Assembly: GCA_910583835.1 (NCBI GenBank)
Contig: CAJTYM010000020.1
Location: 1-64,000 of the forward strand
Source: an uncultured Lachnospiraceae bacterium
Lineage (GTDB): Bacteria; Bacillota; Clostridia; Lachnospirales; Lachnospiraceae
DNA length: 64,000 bases
Direction: 5' to 3'
Made by a program: the position numbers and the translations under genes. Each line of letters starts with the position of its first letter. Position 1 is the stretch's first letter. Shown here in pieces: positions 8,677 through 17,627 of the stretch. A model generated the notes under the pieces. That model searched no databases. It worked only from the letters and a program-made list of their open reading frames with translations, and had not been told where the DNA came from.

Positions 8677-8794
8677 CTTTTTCAAGGTATTCGAGCGCTT
8701 TTTCTGTGTCGCCCTTTTTAATTGCTTCGATTACTAAGTCATTCAGGAACTTATCTTTTCTCAAGCCATCTTTGTACTGCATATCTGTCGGCAT
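8642..8794 (-). CDS. Small charged helical protein, 50 residues
   Basis: Unrecognised family. It begins MPTDMQYKDGLRKDKFLNDL and ends in a Glu/Lys-rich helix (KALEYLEKDNERIEKALEE). GGTGG lies 7 bases before the ATG, and a full promoter is present at 8843-8871, so it is a convincing gene despite its size. There is no signal peptide or membrane segment. The composition suggests a small helical cytosolic protein, perhaps a regulator. The 3' end is duplicated in tandem (8587-8676). Confidence 0.7.
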   Translation of the reverse strand: MPTDMQYKDGLRKDKFLNDLVIEAIKKGDTEKALEYLEKDNERIEKALEE

Positions 8795-8842
8795 ATGTCC
8801 ACCACCTTTTCGCAATATTGCTGTATGATTGCTGCTGTTTCT

Positions 8843-8871
8843 ATTATAATTGATAGCTTGTGGGGTGTAAA
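8843..8871 (-). promoter_or_regulatory. Sigma-A promoter of the 50-residue protein gene
   Basis: On the reverse strand TTTACA (8871-8866), 17-base spacer, TATAAT (8848-8843), about 50 bases before the start codon. Confidence 0.75.
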
Positions 8872-8912
8872 GCGTTTGTTGCTGTCGAAATAAATTTAGT
8901 CAAAATATTCTG

Positions 8913-11747
8913 TTATAGGTTCTCATTTTTCAGCGTATCAATCGTATTCTCGTTGCGAATCTTCCTCATAGAATAGAGCATAGTGGCAAATACCACGAGA
9001 AATACGCTGCCAACAGCAATCGCGATGCTGTACCAGGGGATGAAGAAAGCGATTTCCAACCCTTGCCCGATGGCGGTGTAAATCAGCCAGGTCATCACAA
9101 AGGAGACCGGCAGGCCATAGAGAAGTCCCTTAAATCCATAGAGAAGGCATTCAAAGTCCATCATTTTGGAGAAAGCTTTCGGCGTCATGCCGATGGATTT
9201 TAGCATGGCAAATTCCCTTCGGCGCAGGCTGATGTTGGTGGAAATGGTGTTAAACACATTTGCCGCGGCAATCAGGGAAATCAAAATGATAAACCCATAG
9301 GAAAATATATTGATGACAGTAACCATTGCGCGGCTGCTCTCCACGGAGGCAGCGTAGTCGACAAGGTTGGAGGTGGAGAATCCTTTCTTCATCAGCAGTT
9401 TTGTCATGTAGGCGGAACTGTTCGTGGTTTTATGATCCTGGCATTTAAAAAATAAGTCTACGTTAGTGTTCTCGCTGAGTGGCATCTCGTTAATCTGATA
9501 ATAACTAATGTCTTCTTCCAGTCCGCTGAAAACATAGTCCAGCATACTGTAGGGGTAGAACAGCCGTATGGTTTCATTCTCATCGGCAAAGAAATCCGGC
9601 GCCTGCTGTACGGTTGCCCCTATCTCGAGGGGGAGCGGAAAGCAGGATTCCTCCCTTGTAAAAGTAACAATCTCGTCATCGGCAGCCTGATGGTAAAAAT
9701 CGCAGACAGGGACGCCGTCTTCCCTGCGGTATGACCCGCCGTAGTCATAATTTTCCCTCTCCCTGGTAAGATAAACGTTTATCTCGTTCAGGCTGTCATC
9801 TTTGAATGCCGGAAAACTGAAATATTTCTTCAAAGAACCAGAATATAGGCGCAGGGAATCAGCAGCGACAGCTTTGGGCGCTTTTTTGTTGAAGTATTCG
9901 TCTTCCGGGAGATTTAATTTCTGTAGGTAAGCGCGGAAGTCTTTATCCGCAAGGAAAAGCAGCATAATATCCATGTCGGTTTCCTCATATTCTTCATACG
10001 TTTCCTCCCGTTCTTCCACTTCCTTTCTCATATAATCCCGCAGCTTGGGATTAAGCCTGGCAGTTTCCACAGGACAGCTAAAATATAGCCGGGCGGCATA
10101 AGTAGAATCTGTGACCTCCGCCGTTCCTGACAGTTCGGCAAGCAGAGAATCTGGCGTCTCGTCCTGGTCTGGGTGGAGCATATAAGCTAAATCGTAATCA
10201 TTGTCGTTCAGCACGGTTCCGGCGGACAGCGAGAGGTATGCGCAGAAACTGCTCGCAGAGATAAACAGCACAACGCTCAGGAAAAGCGAGATAACCGTTG
10301 CCCGGTATTTTCTGCGGTTGCGTTTGTAATTCTTGGTGGCAAGCATACCCTCAAAGCCGAAAAGCTTCTGTGTCAGCCGCGAAGTCTTTACTTTCTTAGA
10401 GCGGATGGAGATGTCATTGCTCTGGCGGATGGCATCGATGGCAGGCTTTTTCATGGCGCGCCTTGCCGGAATATAGGCGGAAATAATCACGGTCAGCAGT
10501 GAGACCGCAATGGCAATGGCGAGCGCGCCGAAAGAGGGATGCAGGCGCAGGGCGACATTTTTGGCGGGACCGAAAATCATGGAAAGCCGCATCATCTGAT
10601 AGCTGCCATTAAAGGTAACGCCCAGAACGTCCGCCATCATATCCTGCACAAAATAGAACGTGATGCCGATGCCGGCAAGCCCTGATGAGATACCAAGGGG
10701 GATGCCAATTACACTTAAGAATAACGACTCAAAGATTACGCTTCCGGTAAGCTGCCGTCTTGTCGCGCCGATGGAAGCCAGCAGGCCGAATTGCTTTGTG
10801 CGTTCACTGACGGAAATGGAAAAAGCATTGTAAATCAGTGAGATGGAGCCGAACATGATAATGAGGATTAGCAATGCTCCCAGATTGTTCATTACGCGGT
10901 TATAAGAGGATTCGCCGGAATAGCCGTAGATTCTCAATAAATTATAATTCAGTTCCCAGGCGATGTCTTCGTACTCCATAAACATCTGCTGAATGTTTGC
11001 TCCTGTCCGTCTGCCGGGCGCAGTTCGCAGATATAGGCTGTAAGTATGTTCGCTGCTGTGTTCGCCGATGGTCAGCGCCGTATAGCCAGGCGCCTGGTAT
11101 GCCTCGTAGTTGGGGCGCTCATAGATACCGACTACAGTATAATGATAATTTTTCTTGGAAACCAGACGTTCTGTAAGGGCGGATACAACATCGCCATTCT
11201 GCAGGGCATCTTGCTCCCCATCGTTGTAGGAATCCTGATTTGTCAGCGTATCTCCGAGATTGTTGACGCGTGTGCCCAAGTCGAGGGAAAGCGTATCGCC
11301 CACCTGCCAGTCGATGCCGCCGTTGTAGCTCAGGTGCTCCGGCAGCAGGATTTCGCTGCCGTTTTCCGGGAGCCTGCCTTCCACGAGATGAACGGGCATC
11401 ATATCTGTGAAATCCTCCTCAATGCCGAAGACGCACAGGTAAGGTTTGGCATCGTTTTTGGAATCTTTCAAATCTGCAAATCCGAACAGTTCCATGGCGA
11501 CGGCTTTTTTTGTGCGGGAATCGGAAGACAGCTGTTCTCTTTGGGCATCAGACAAGCCATATGCCGCGCCGTACCAGTTCCCCTCGGTGTAAATAGTGGA
11601 ATTGACCAGGTAATTCCTGAGCGAGGAAATACTGGTGGTTACGGCGGTGAACATTGCCGCTGAGAGAATCATGCCCACAATCGTCACCAGTGTGCGTGTG
11701 CGGTTTTCCTTTAAATATCTGAGTGTGACTTTATGAAAAATATTCAT
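8913..11747 (-). CDS. FtsX-like ABC transporter permease
   Basis: 944 residues. A membrane segment near 18-40 is followed by a large extracytoplasmic domain and a first FtsX cluster (about 285-435, with SVSERTKQFGLLASIGATRRQ). A second membrane segment (about 488-510), a second large extracytoplasmic domain, and a final FtsX cluster (about 815-935, SLRRREFAMLKSIGMT) complete it. This duplicated MacB/BceB-like layout belongs to transporters that export or sense envelope-active compounds such as antimicrobial peptides. It overlaps the ATPase gene by 4 bases. No two-component genes are adjacent; a suitable pair is at 42251-43956. Confidence 0.9.
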   Translation of the reverse strand: MNIFHKVTLRYLKENRTRTLVTIVGMILSAAMFTAVTTSISSLRNYLVNSTIYTEGNWYGAAYGLSDAQREQLSSDSRTKKAVAMELFGFADLKDSKNDAKPYLCVFGIEEDFTDMMPVHLVEGRLPENGSEILLPEHLSYNGGIDWQVGDTLSLDLGTRVNNLGDTLTNQDSYNDGEQDALQNGDVVSALTERLVSKKNYHYTVVGIYERPNYEAYQAPGYTALTIGEHSSEHTYSLYLRTAPGRRTGANIQQMFMEYEDIAWELNYNLLRIYGYSGESSYNRVMNNLGALLILIIMFGSISLIYNAFSISVSERTKQFGLLASIGATRRQLTGSVIFESLFLSVIGIPLGISSGLAGIGITFYFVQDMMADVLGVTFNGSYQMMRLSMIFGPAKNVALRLHPSFGALAIAIAVSLLTVIISAYIPARRAMKKPAIDAIRQSNDISIRSKKVKTSRLTQKLFGFEGMLATKNYKRNRRKYRATVISLFLSVVLFISASSFCAYLSLSAGTVLNDNDYDLAYMLHPDQDETPDSLLAELSGTAEVTDSTYAARLYFSCPVETARLNPKLRDYMRKEVEEREETYEEYEETDMDIMLLFLADKDFRAYLQKLNLPEDEYFNKKAPKAVAADSLRLYSGSLKKYFSFPAFKDDSLNEINVYLTRERENYDYGGSYRREDGVPVCDFYHQAADDEIVTFTREESCFPLPLEIGATVQQAPDFFADENETIRLFYPYSMLDYVFSGLEEDISYYQINEMPLSENTNVDLFFKCQDHKTTNSSAYMTKLLMKKGFSTSNLVDYAASVESSRAMVTVINIFSYGFIILISLIAAANVFNTISTNISLRRREFAMLKSIGMTPKAFSKMMDFECLLYGFKGLLYGLPVSFVMTWLIYTAIGQGLEIAFFIPWYSIAIAVGSVFLVVFATMLYSMRKIRNENTIDTLKNENL

Positions 11748-12427
11748 GAACGAATCACCTCATCTCTGACAATTTTTCCATCCTCAAGGGCAAGGATGCG
11801 GTTTGCCTGCAGGGCAATATTTTCATCGTGGGTGATGACAATCAGGGTCTGCTTGTATTTCTCATTGGAATATTTGAGCAGCTCCACGATTTCCTGGCTG
11901 TTCTTGGAATCCAGGTTTCCGGTGGGCTCATCGGCGAGCACCACGGCGGGAGCGTTCATCAAAGCCCTACCGATGGAGACGCGCTGCTGCTGGCCGCCCG
12001 AGAGCTGGTTGGGCAGATGCCCTTCCCGCCCCTTGAGTGAGAGGATGCCAAGCAGTTCCTGCAGACGTTCTTCGTTGACGGGCCTTCCGTCCATAAGTAC
12101 GGGCAGCGTCATATTTTCGGTTACATTCAGGACTGGGATTAGGTTGTAGAATTGGTAAATCAGCCCGACCTGCCGTCTGCGGAAAATGGCAAGCTGGCTC
12201 TCATTCTGTGCATAGACGTCCGTGCCCTCCATATAGACTTTGCCGGAGGTTGGGGTATCCACGCCGCCCAGGACATGCAGCAAGGTCGACTTGCCGGAAC
12301 CGGATGGTCCGATGATGGCAAGGAATTCCCCTTTTTCCACCGTGAAGGAGACGTCGTTCAGGGCTGTGACCTGGTTTTCCCCGGTACCGTAGATTTTTGT
12401 CAGATTTTCTGCTCTTAAAATTTCCAT
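11744..12427 (-). CDS. ABC transporter ATP-binding protein (MacB/BceA type)
   Basis: 227 residues. Walker A GPSGSGKST (40-48), Q-loop LIYQFYNL, signature LSGGQQQR, Walker B VVLADEPTGNLD and switch histidine ITHDEN are all intact. The sequence class is that of ATPases paired with FtsX-type permeases. It is translated just before and coupled to the permease at 8913. Upstream sequence holds three direct repeats that could bind an OmpR-type regulator. Confidence 0.95.
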   Translation of the reverse strand: MEILRAENLTKIYGTGENQVTALNDVSFTVEKGEFLAIIGPSGSGKSTLLHVLGGVDTPTSGKVYMEGTDVYAQNESQLAIFRRRQVGLIYQFYNLIPVLNVTENMTLPVLMDGRPVNEERLQELLGILSLKGREGHLPNQLSGGQQQRVSIGRALMNAPAVVLADEPTGNLDSKNSQEIVELLKYSNEKYKQTLIVITHDENIALQANRILALEDGKIVRDEVIRS

Positions 12428-12471
12428 AACAATTTCTCCTTTTTTATGATACCTAAAGTATAACCATCCAT

Positions 12472-12499
12472 GGTGACGCTCCGGTGACTGGAAAGTGAC
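12472..12499 (-). promoter_or_regulatory. Three direct repeats spaced 11 bp: candidate OmpR-type regulator site
   Basis: GGTGAC at 12472-12477 and 12483-12488 and AGTGAC at 12494-12499 repeat at exactly 11-base steps, one helical turn. They lie just upstream of a TATACT -10 that lacks a -35, before the ABC transporter operon. Tandem half-sites on one DNA face are typical for OmpR-family regulators; the partner is not known. Confidence 0.45.
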
Positions 12500-12622
12500 A
12501 GTTTTGTCATAGTTTCAATTATCTATGTTATATTTATGCTTTTTGCCGAGGATGGGATTATTATACGCCCGGCATTGCACGAAAACAAGATGGTTATGGC
12601 AACTAATAGCTGCGTGCAAAGC

Positions 12623-12786
12623 GTAACAGTTCAGCTTTCGCCATTCGCAAAGATGCCTACGGCATTTTCTCGCTGCTTCGCAGCTAACTTTGCTCATTAC
12701 TTGGCGTTCCCTCAGCCAAAAGCAATCTCATCAAATCCATGCAAGCATGATTTGTCTCGATTCCTTTCGGCTGGCTGAACTGTTAC
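12623..12786. repeat. 164-bp element with 13-bp perfect terminal inverted repeats
   Basis: GTAACAGTTCAGC at 12623-12635 and its exact complement at 12774-12786 bound a 164-base segment with no gene and internal short hairpins such as CTGCTTCGCAG. The structure fits a miniature transposable element or a REP-like palindromic unit. It lies between the ABC operon and the YesMN-type operon. Confidence 0.55.
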
Positions 12787-12815
12787 CGCAAAGCAATTGC
12801 AGTGGGCGCAGTACC

Positions 12816-12844
12816 TTGATAAAAAGGGAAACATATAGTATGAT
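12816..12844 (+). promoter_or_regulatory. Candidate promoter of the kinase-regulator-lipoprotein operon
   Basis: TTGATA (12816-12821), 17-base spacer, TATGAT (12839-12844), about 80 bases before the kinase start. Confidence 0.5.
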
Positions 12845-12925
12845 TAATTATAATACGGATAAAAGCTGTCTTTTTTCTTTTATAAGAAGCGGCAAAAATG
12901 TAGAAGAAAGCAATGGTCGGATGCT

Positions 12926-14674
12926 ATGGTTAAGAAATGGAAATTTTATCTCAAAAATATGAGATTGTCAGGGAAGATGACGCTCCTTTTTCTGTTCACA
13001 GTAGGAATGGCAAGCATATTATCCTTGGTATTTCTGGAAGTGGGGCTGCAGGTTTATGACAGGCAGATTTATGAGAAATCCCGTCAGGAACTGAAATTTT
13101 TTTCCCGGCAGGTGAATTACAGGCTGGATGAAATTGAGGTTTTGAGTATGCAGATTGCCATTGATGAGGATATTCAGCAAGAATTGACGGGCATGTCCAA
13201 GCTTACATACCTGTCTTCGGAATTTTATTATGAGCTGCAGAGGCTGCGGGGACTCCTGATGAACCGTATAGCCACGAATTCTGCAGTGAAAAGCCTTGTT
13301 TATACAGATGGAAGAGAGGTAAATCTTACTTTGGGCGAGGATTGCGGAGAGATAGGGGAAGAAGTTTTCCAGAAGCTTTTGCAGCGGTTTGCAGAGGCAA
13401 GGGGCGGGTATGAGAGCTGTTCCCCTACGGAAAAATATCCATATCTCCTGTCCGGCAGGGATATTCTGGAAAGGAAGAATGCAAGTCTGGATTATCTTGG
13501 CTCTTTGCTTTTGAGCAGTGATATTTCCGGTATTTTAGAAGCAGAGATGAAACAATTTCCAGAGATGGATTCCAGTCTGCTTGTCTATTCGGCAGATGGT
13601 ATTGTCTACGAGGATCCAGGGTTAAGAAGTTTGCCGCGTCCTATGTGGGAAGAGGAGGGCGGCTATGAAATTATAGAATTTCAAGGGGAGAAGTCTTTCC
13701 TTTGTTTTGAGAAATCTGAGCCGATGGGCTGGATGTATGTGACAGTCTTTCCGTATTCCCAGGCATTCGGGCAGATTCAAAAAGTGCGCTGTTTTCTGGT
13801 TGCTGGGTTTGTGACAGCATTTGTGGCAGCCTGTCTGGTGGTGCATGGGATTTCCAGACGGCTTACCCATCCGCTGGAGCAGCTTTCCCAGTCTGTGAAA
13901 ATTGTAGCGGATGGAAATTTTAAAGAGGCAAAAGAACTGCTGCCGGAGGAAATTATGGAAGATGAGGTCGGTGTCCTGACTAAGGAATTTGCGGTGATGT
14001 TGGATAAAATGGACGATTTAATCCATGAGAATTATGAGAAACAGATTTTGCTGCAGGATACCAGATACCGGATGCTGCAGGCACAGATTAATCCCCATTT
14101 TCTGTATAATACGCTGAACACGCTGAATTGGATGGTGCGGGCACAGAGGATGCAAGAGGCGTCCAAAATGATTGTAGAATTAGGAAAACTTCTTCGTGCG
14201 GCGTTTGCCAAAGAGCCGTATACCACGATAAGGGAAGAACTGAGAACAGCAGAAAGTTACATAGCCATTCAGAAGGTGCGTTATCAGGACCGGGCGGAAT
14301 TTGCGGTGGAAGCACAGGGTGACCTGGATAGGTATATGGTTCCCAGAATGGTATTGCAGCCGTTAATTGAAAATTCTATTAACTATGGGGTGGAGCAGAC
14401 AGCGGAGACTTGCCATATCTGGGTGAAAGTGCAGGAAGAAACGGACGGCATAAGCTTTGAGGTGGCAGATACCGGGGAAGGGATGGAAGAGGAGGAACTG
14501 GCGCAGGTGCGGAATTTTACGATGACGCCCAAAGGGCATGGGATAGGGCTGAAAAATATCAGTGAGCGTCTGAGAATCGCATTTCCCAGTTATGAGTTTA
14601 CGATAGAAAGCAAGAAGGGAGAGGGGACCAGGATTAATATCCTCATCCCGAAGACGGAATGTATAGAATGTTAA
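12926..14674 (+). CDS. YesM-type sensor histidine kinase
   Basis: 582 residues. Membrane segments at about 18-38 and 290-312 flank a large extracellular sensing domain, followed by HAMP, a His_kinase domain with phospho-acceptor H391 in QINPHFLYNTLN, and an ATPase domain with VLQPLIENSINYG and GEGMEEEEL. This family controls carbohydrate utilisation through AraC-type response regulators. The next gene is such a regulator, overlapping by 16 bases. The start codon has only a weak ribosome binding site. A sugar-related extracellular signal is inferred from the linked lipoprotein and glycosidases. Confidence 0.92.
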   Translation: MVKKWKFYLKNMRLSGKMTLLFLFTVGMASILSLVFLEVGLQVYDRQIYEKSRQELKFFSRQVNYRLDEIEVLSMQIAIDEDIQQELTGMSKLTYLSSEFYYELQRLRGLLMNRIATNSAVKSLVYTDGREVNLTLGEDCGEIGEEVFQKLLQRFAEARGGYESCSPTEKYPYLLSGRDILERKNASLDYLGSLLLSSDISGILEAEMKQFPEMDSSLLVYSADGIVYEDPGLRSLPRPMWEEEGGYEIIEFQGEKSFLCFEKSEPMGWMYVTVFPYSQAFGQIQKVRCFLVAGFVTAFVAACLVVHGISRRLTHPLEQLSQSVKIVADGNFKEAKELLPEEIMEDEVGVLTKEFAVMLDKMDDLIHENYEKQILLQDTRYRMLQAQINPHFLYNTLNTLNWMVRAQRMQEASKMIVELGKLLRAAFAKEPYTTIREELRTAESYIAIQKVRYQDRAEFAVEAQGDLDRYMVPRMVLQPLIENSINYGVEQTAETCHIWVKVQEETDGISFEVADTGEGMEEEELAQVRNFTMTPKGHGIGLKNISERLRIAFPSYEFTIESKKGEGTRINILIPKTECIEC

Positions 14675-16167
14675 TTGTAGATGATGAAGAAATTGAGAGG
14701 GAAGGGATGGCGCAGTTTATCCCATGGAATGAATTCGGCATTGAACTGGCAGGAACGGCGCGCAATGGTGCGGAAGGATTAGAAAAGATAGGAACCTTGA
14801 ATCCGGACATTGTGCTGACGGACATTAAAATGCCGGTTATGGACGGAATTGAACTTATAAAGAGAGGAAAGGAAACATTTCCTGATGTGGAATGGGTGGT
14901 GCTTTCCGGCTATGGGGAATATGAGTTTACCAGCCGCGCGATGGAACAGGGAATCCGCTATTATTTGCTTAAACCCTGTGATGAGGGGCAGATTGAAGAA
15001 GTGCTGTCCAAGGTGAAGAAGGGTATGGAGGAAAAACAGTGCAAAATGCGCGAAGAAGAGGAATACCGCAAGAAAACTGCCAAGGTATTTTCCAGCGCAA
15101 AAGAGCAGATGTTTCGGGAGCTGCTTTTAGAGAAGGAGAAATCAATGCCGTTCTTTTTCCAGGAGTGGGAAGAGCAGCGGGAAAGCTGGCAGCTGCTGGC
15201 ATTCTATTCAGAACAGGGATTTGATGGTATTGAGCAGTTTGTGGTTAAAAATATGCTTTCAGAACTTCTGAGGGACGGCAGGTATATTTTGTCTGCTTCT
15301 ATCGGCAATCAATTAATTTTTTTGATTGGAGAAAAAGAGACAGAGAGAGCAAAAGGGGCGGCAGTGCGGATTGTCAGGGAATGTGAGCGTCTGAATGGCC
15401 AGGGAATCCGGGCGCTGCTCAGTGAACCGGGGAATCTGGAGGAAATACCATCCCTGTATAGACAGATCCAATGGCTGTTTCGTGTTCGTGAGACAGTGGG
15501 GGACATCCTGCTGCTGCAATATGAACTGTTTCGTGAAAGGCAGGAAAATATGCAAGGGCTGGTGGATTATGGGAGAATCCAGGAGACGGAAGACTATTTG
15601 AGCCTTGCTTTTGAAGTGTGCCTGGCTTTTATGAAATTTTCGTTGAATGGATATACTTATGAACAGAAAATGGCTGCAGCAGAATGGATTCTGCAGGCGT
15701 TGTATGGTGAAAATATGCATTGGGAGAGCGGGGAAAAATCAGAGAATGGCCTTATGGGGGAACTGGTAAAATATCTGGCGGAAAGAAAAGGCGTTGCGGA
15801 AATGGTCTCATCGGAAGTGGAGAAAGCGCAGGAAATGCTGCGGGCAGTTTTTGTCCATATCGCTGATCCGCAGTTAAGTTTGTCCTTCCTGGCGAAGAAA
15901 GTTCTCTACCGAAATGAGGATTATCTCGGGCGAATCTTCCAAAGGGTTCAGGGAGAAAGGTTTTCCGTATTCTTACCGCGTGTTCGCATGGTTTTGGCAG
16001 AGAGGCTTTTTAGCTACCGTCCAGAATTGAAAATTGGCACAGTAGCAGAAATGGTGGGATATGCGCCGGATGGGCAGTACTTTTCCAAGGCATTTCGCAA
16101 AATCTTCCATATGACCCCTACCCAGTTCAAGGAGCGTGTGATACAGGAACGAGCTGAGAATCGGTAA
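14659..16167 (+). CDS. YesN-type response regulator with AraC DNA-binding domain
   Basis: 502 residues. The receiver domain (1-120) carries the acidic pocket DDEE and phospho-acceptor D55 in TDIKMPVMDG. The C-terminal 100 residues are an AraC helix-turn-helix pair (GYAPDGQYFSKAFRKIFHMTP). The middle 270 residues are the usual poorly conserved linker. It is coupled to the kinase gene by a 16-base overlap. The most plausible targets are the lipoprotein gene downstream and the giant secreted enzymes from 17628 onward; that is an inference from position. Confidence 0.92.
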   Translation: MYRMLIVDDEEIEREGMAQFIPWNEFGIELAGTARNGAEGLEKIGTLNPDIVLTDIKMPVMDGIELIKRGKETFPDVEWVVLSGYGEYEFTSRAMEQGIRYYLLKPCDEGQIEEVLSKVKKGMEEKQCKMREEEEYRKKTAKVFSSAKEQMFRELLLEKEKSMPFFFQEWEEQRESWQLLAFYSEQGFDGIEQFVVKNMLSELLRDGRYILSASIGNQLIFLIGEKETERAKGAAVRIVRECERLNGQGIRALLSEPGNLEEIPSLYRQIQWLFRVRETVGDILLLQYELFRERQENMQGLVDYGRIQETEDYLSLAFEVCLAFMKFSLNGYTYEQKMAAAEWILQALYGENMHWESGEKSENGLMGELVKYLAERKGVAEMVSSEVEKAQEMLRAVFVHIADPQLSLSFLAKKVLYRNEDYLGRIFQRVQGERFSVFLPRVRMVLAERLFSYRPELKIGTVAEMVGYAPDGQYFSKAFRKIFHMTPTQFKERVIQERAENR

Positions 16168-16211
16168 TAAAGGATATTGGCAGCAGAATAGAAGAGAAAG
16201 AGAGTGGGAAC

Positions 16212-17543
16212 TTGAAAAAAAGATGGAAAAAAGCTTGTATCTCCACAGCAGGGATTTTCCTTGCGTTGGCATTGTCTGCCTGTGGGTTAAGCGGACGGAC
16301 AGGAAAGGATGGTACAGAGACAGAGGGGAAGCTGAAAATCAGCATTGCCTGGTGGGGGCTTCAGAGCCGCCATCAGAATATGCAGAAACTTTTACAGCTT
16401 TATGAGCAGGAACATACCGATGTGGAGTTTGAGATGATTCCAATGGGCTGGGAGGGATATTTTGACTGGCTTTCCGTGCAGGCGGCATCCGGTTCCATGC
16501 CCGATATCGTACAGATGGATTACATGTACCTTTCCACATACGCCCAAAATGGCTCTCTTGCAGACATGGAGGAATTTATAGAGGAAGGGATTATTGATAC
16601 GTCCTGCATTGACGAATGTTATGTGGAGGCTGGCAGGGCAGGGGAGAAGTTAGCGGGGATGGCTTTGGGCGTTTCTACGCTGGCAGTAGGGTATAATCCC
16701 GAGATTTTTCATAGGGCGGGAGTGAAAGAGCCTGATTCCGGCTGGACATGGGAGGATTATATCCGCATGAACCGGGAAATTACCAAGGCAACTGGTGAAA
16801 AAAGTGCAGTTGTGGCAGCCGGGGTCACGGGTGATGTCAATCTCTTTCACTACTGGGTGAGACAGCATGGAGAGTGTCTGTTTAATGAGGAAGGGGATGG
16901 ATTGGGATTTGCCGATGACAGCATTACCGTAGATTATCTCAATATGTGGAAATCTATGATGGATGAGGGCATATCGCCCAATCCAGATGAGATGGCAGAA
17001 ATTCTGACATATGGGCAGGAAGCGGATCCGGTGGTGAGCGGAAATGCCGGGACTATATTTGAATGGGGGAATTATGCGATAAAGATGTCTGGAATCAATG
17101 ACAGGCTGAAAATAGTGACGCCGCCCTTGCAGAAGGATTCCGGGCAAAAGGGATTGTGGATGAAGCCCAGCATGTTCTTTTGCGTGGCGGAGGATTCTGA
17201 GGTTAAGGAGGAATGTGCAAAGTTTATCAATTGGTTTCTGAACTCGGATGAAGCCAATGATATTCTGAAAGGAGACCGTGGTATGCCGGTTTCCTCAAGA
17301 ATCAGAGAGAGCCTGCGAGATTCTGGGGAGATTACGCCGCAGCAGGAAAATATGCTCGACTATTGCGAGGAAGCGGAGGAACTATCCGGCGAATTGCCGC
17401 CGCCGGACCCAATCGGGATTTCAGCGGTGAATGAAGCGTTTGGGGAGATTGGAAATGCTGTTTTCTACGAACAAATGACAGCGGAAGAGGGTGCAAAGGA
17501 ATTTAGGGAAAGAGTGGGAGAGATACTGGGAGGAGAATCCTGA
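16212..17543 (+). CDS. Extracellular sugar-binding lipoprotein (family 1 solute-binding protein)
   Basis: 443 residues. TTG start with a GAGTGGGA ribosome binding site. Lipoprotein signal with lipobox LSAC and modified C24. The remaining sequence is a family 1 solute-binding protein (LKISIAWWG, MPDIVQMDYMY, NAGTIFEWGNY). These bind oligosaccharides and pass them to an ABC importer. No permease or ATPase gene accompanies it; it ends at a terminator. It may use permeases encoded elsewhere or serve as a sensory partner of the upstream kinase. The trailing section (EITPQQENMLDYCEEA) is typical of sugar-binding members. Confidence 0.88.
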   Translation: MKKRWKKACISTAGIFLALALSACGLSGRTGKDGTETEGKLKISIAWWGLQSRHQNMQKLLQLYEQEHTDVEFEMIPMGWEGYFDWLSVQAASGSMPDIVQMDYMYLSTYAQNGSLADMEEFIEEGIIDTSCIDECYVEAGRAGEKLAGMALGVSTLAVGYNPEIFHRAGVKEPDSGWTWEDYIRMNREITKATGEKSAVVAAGVTGDVNLFHYWVRQHGECLFNEEGDGLGFADDSITVDYLNMWKSMMDEGISPNPDEMAEILTYGQEADPVVSGNAGTIFEWGNYAIKMSGINDRLKIVTPPLQKDSGQKGLWMKPSMFFCVAEDSEVKEECAKFINWFLNSDEANDILKGDRGMPVSSRIRESLRDSGEITPQQENMLDYCEEAEELSGELPPPDPIGISAVNEAFGEIGNAVFYEQMTAEEGAKEFRERVGEILGGES

Positions 17544-17555
17544 ATTTGTGAGAAA

Positions 17556-17600
17556 ACACCGCAGAAATATCGGTAGAAGATGTTTCTGCGGTGTAATTTT
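17556..17600. terminator. Bidirectional terminator
   Basis: Perfect 12-bp stem (17556-17567 with 17583-17594), 15-base loop, T-rich tails on both strands. It separates the lipoprotein gene from the convergent beta-helix/SGNH gene. Confidence 0.8.
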
Positions 17601-17627
17601 ATAATTTAATATTAATATGAAACCTGA

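Larger units (their letters stand above)
12428..12925. other. Intergenic region with regulator-like repeats, an inverted-repeat element and a promoter
   Basis: No credible gene. From left to right it holds a TATACT-like -10 on the reverse strand (near 12460), three GTGAC direct repeats (12472-12499), a short palindrome around 12495-12511, a 164-bp element bounded by 13-bp inverted repeats (12623-12786), and a forward promoter (12816-12844). Reverse-strand open frames across the element lack ribosome binding sites. Confidence 0.6.

Noticed and set aside
12515..12697. 60-codon reverse frame in the 12428-12925 gap
   Set aside because: No ribosome binding site, crosses the inverted-repeat element, and has unusual Cys/His-rich composition.
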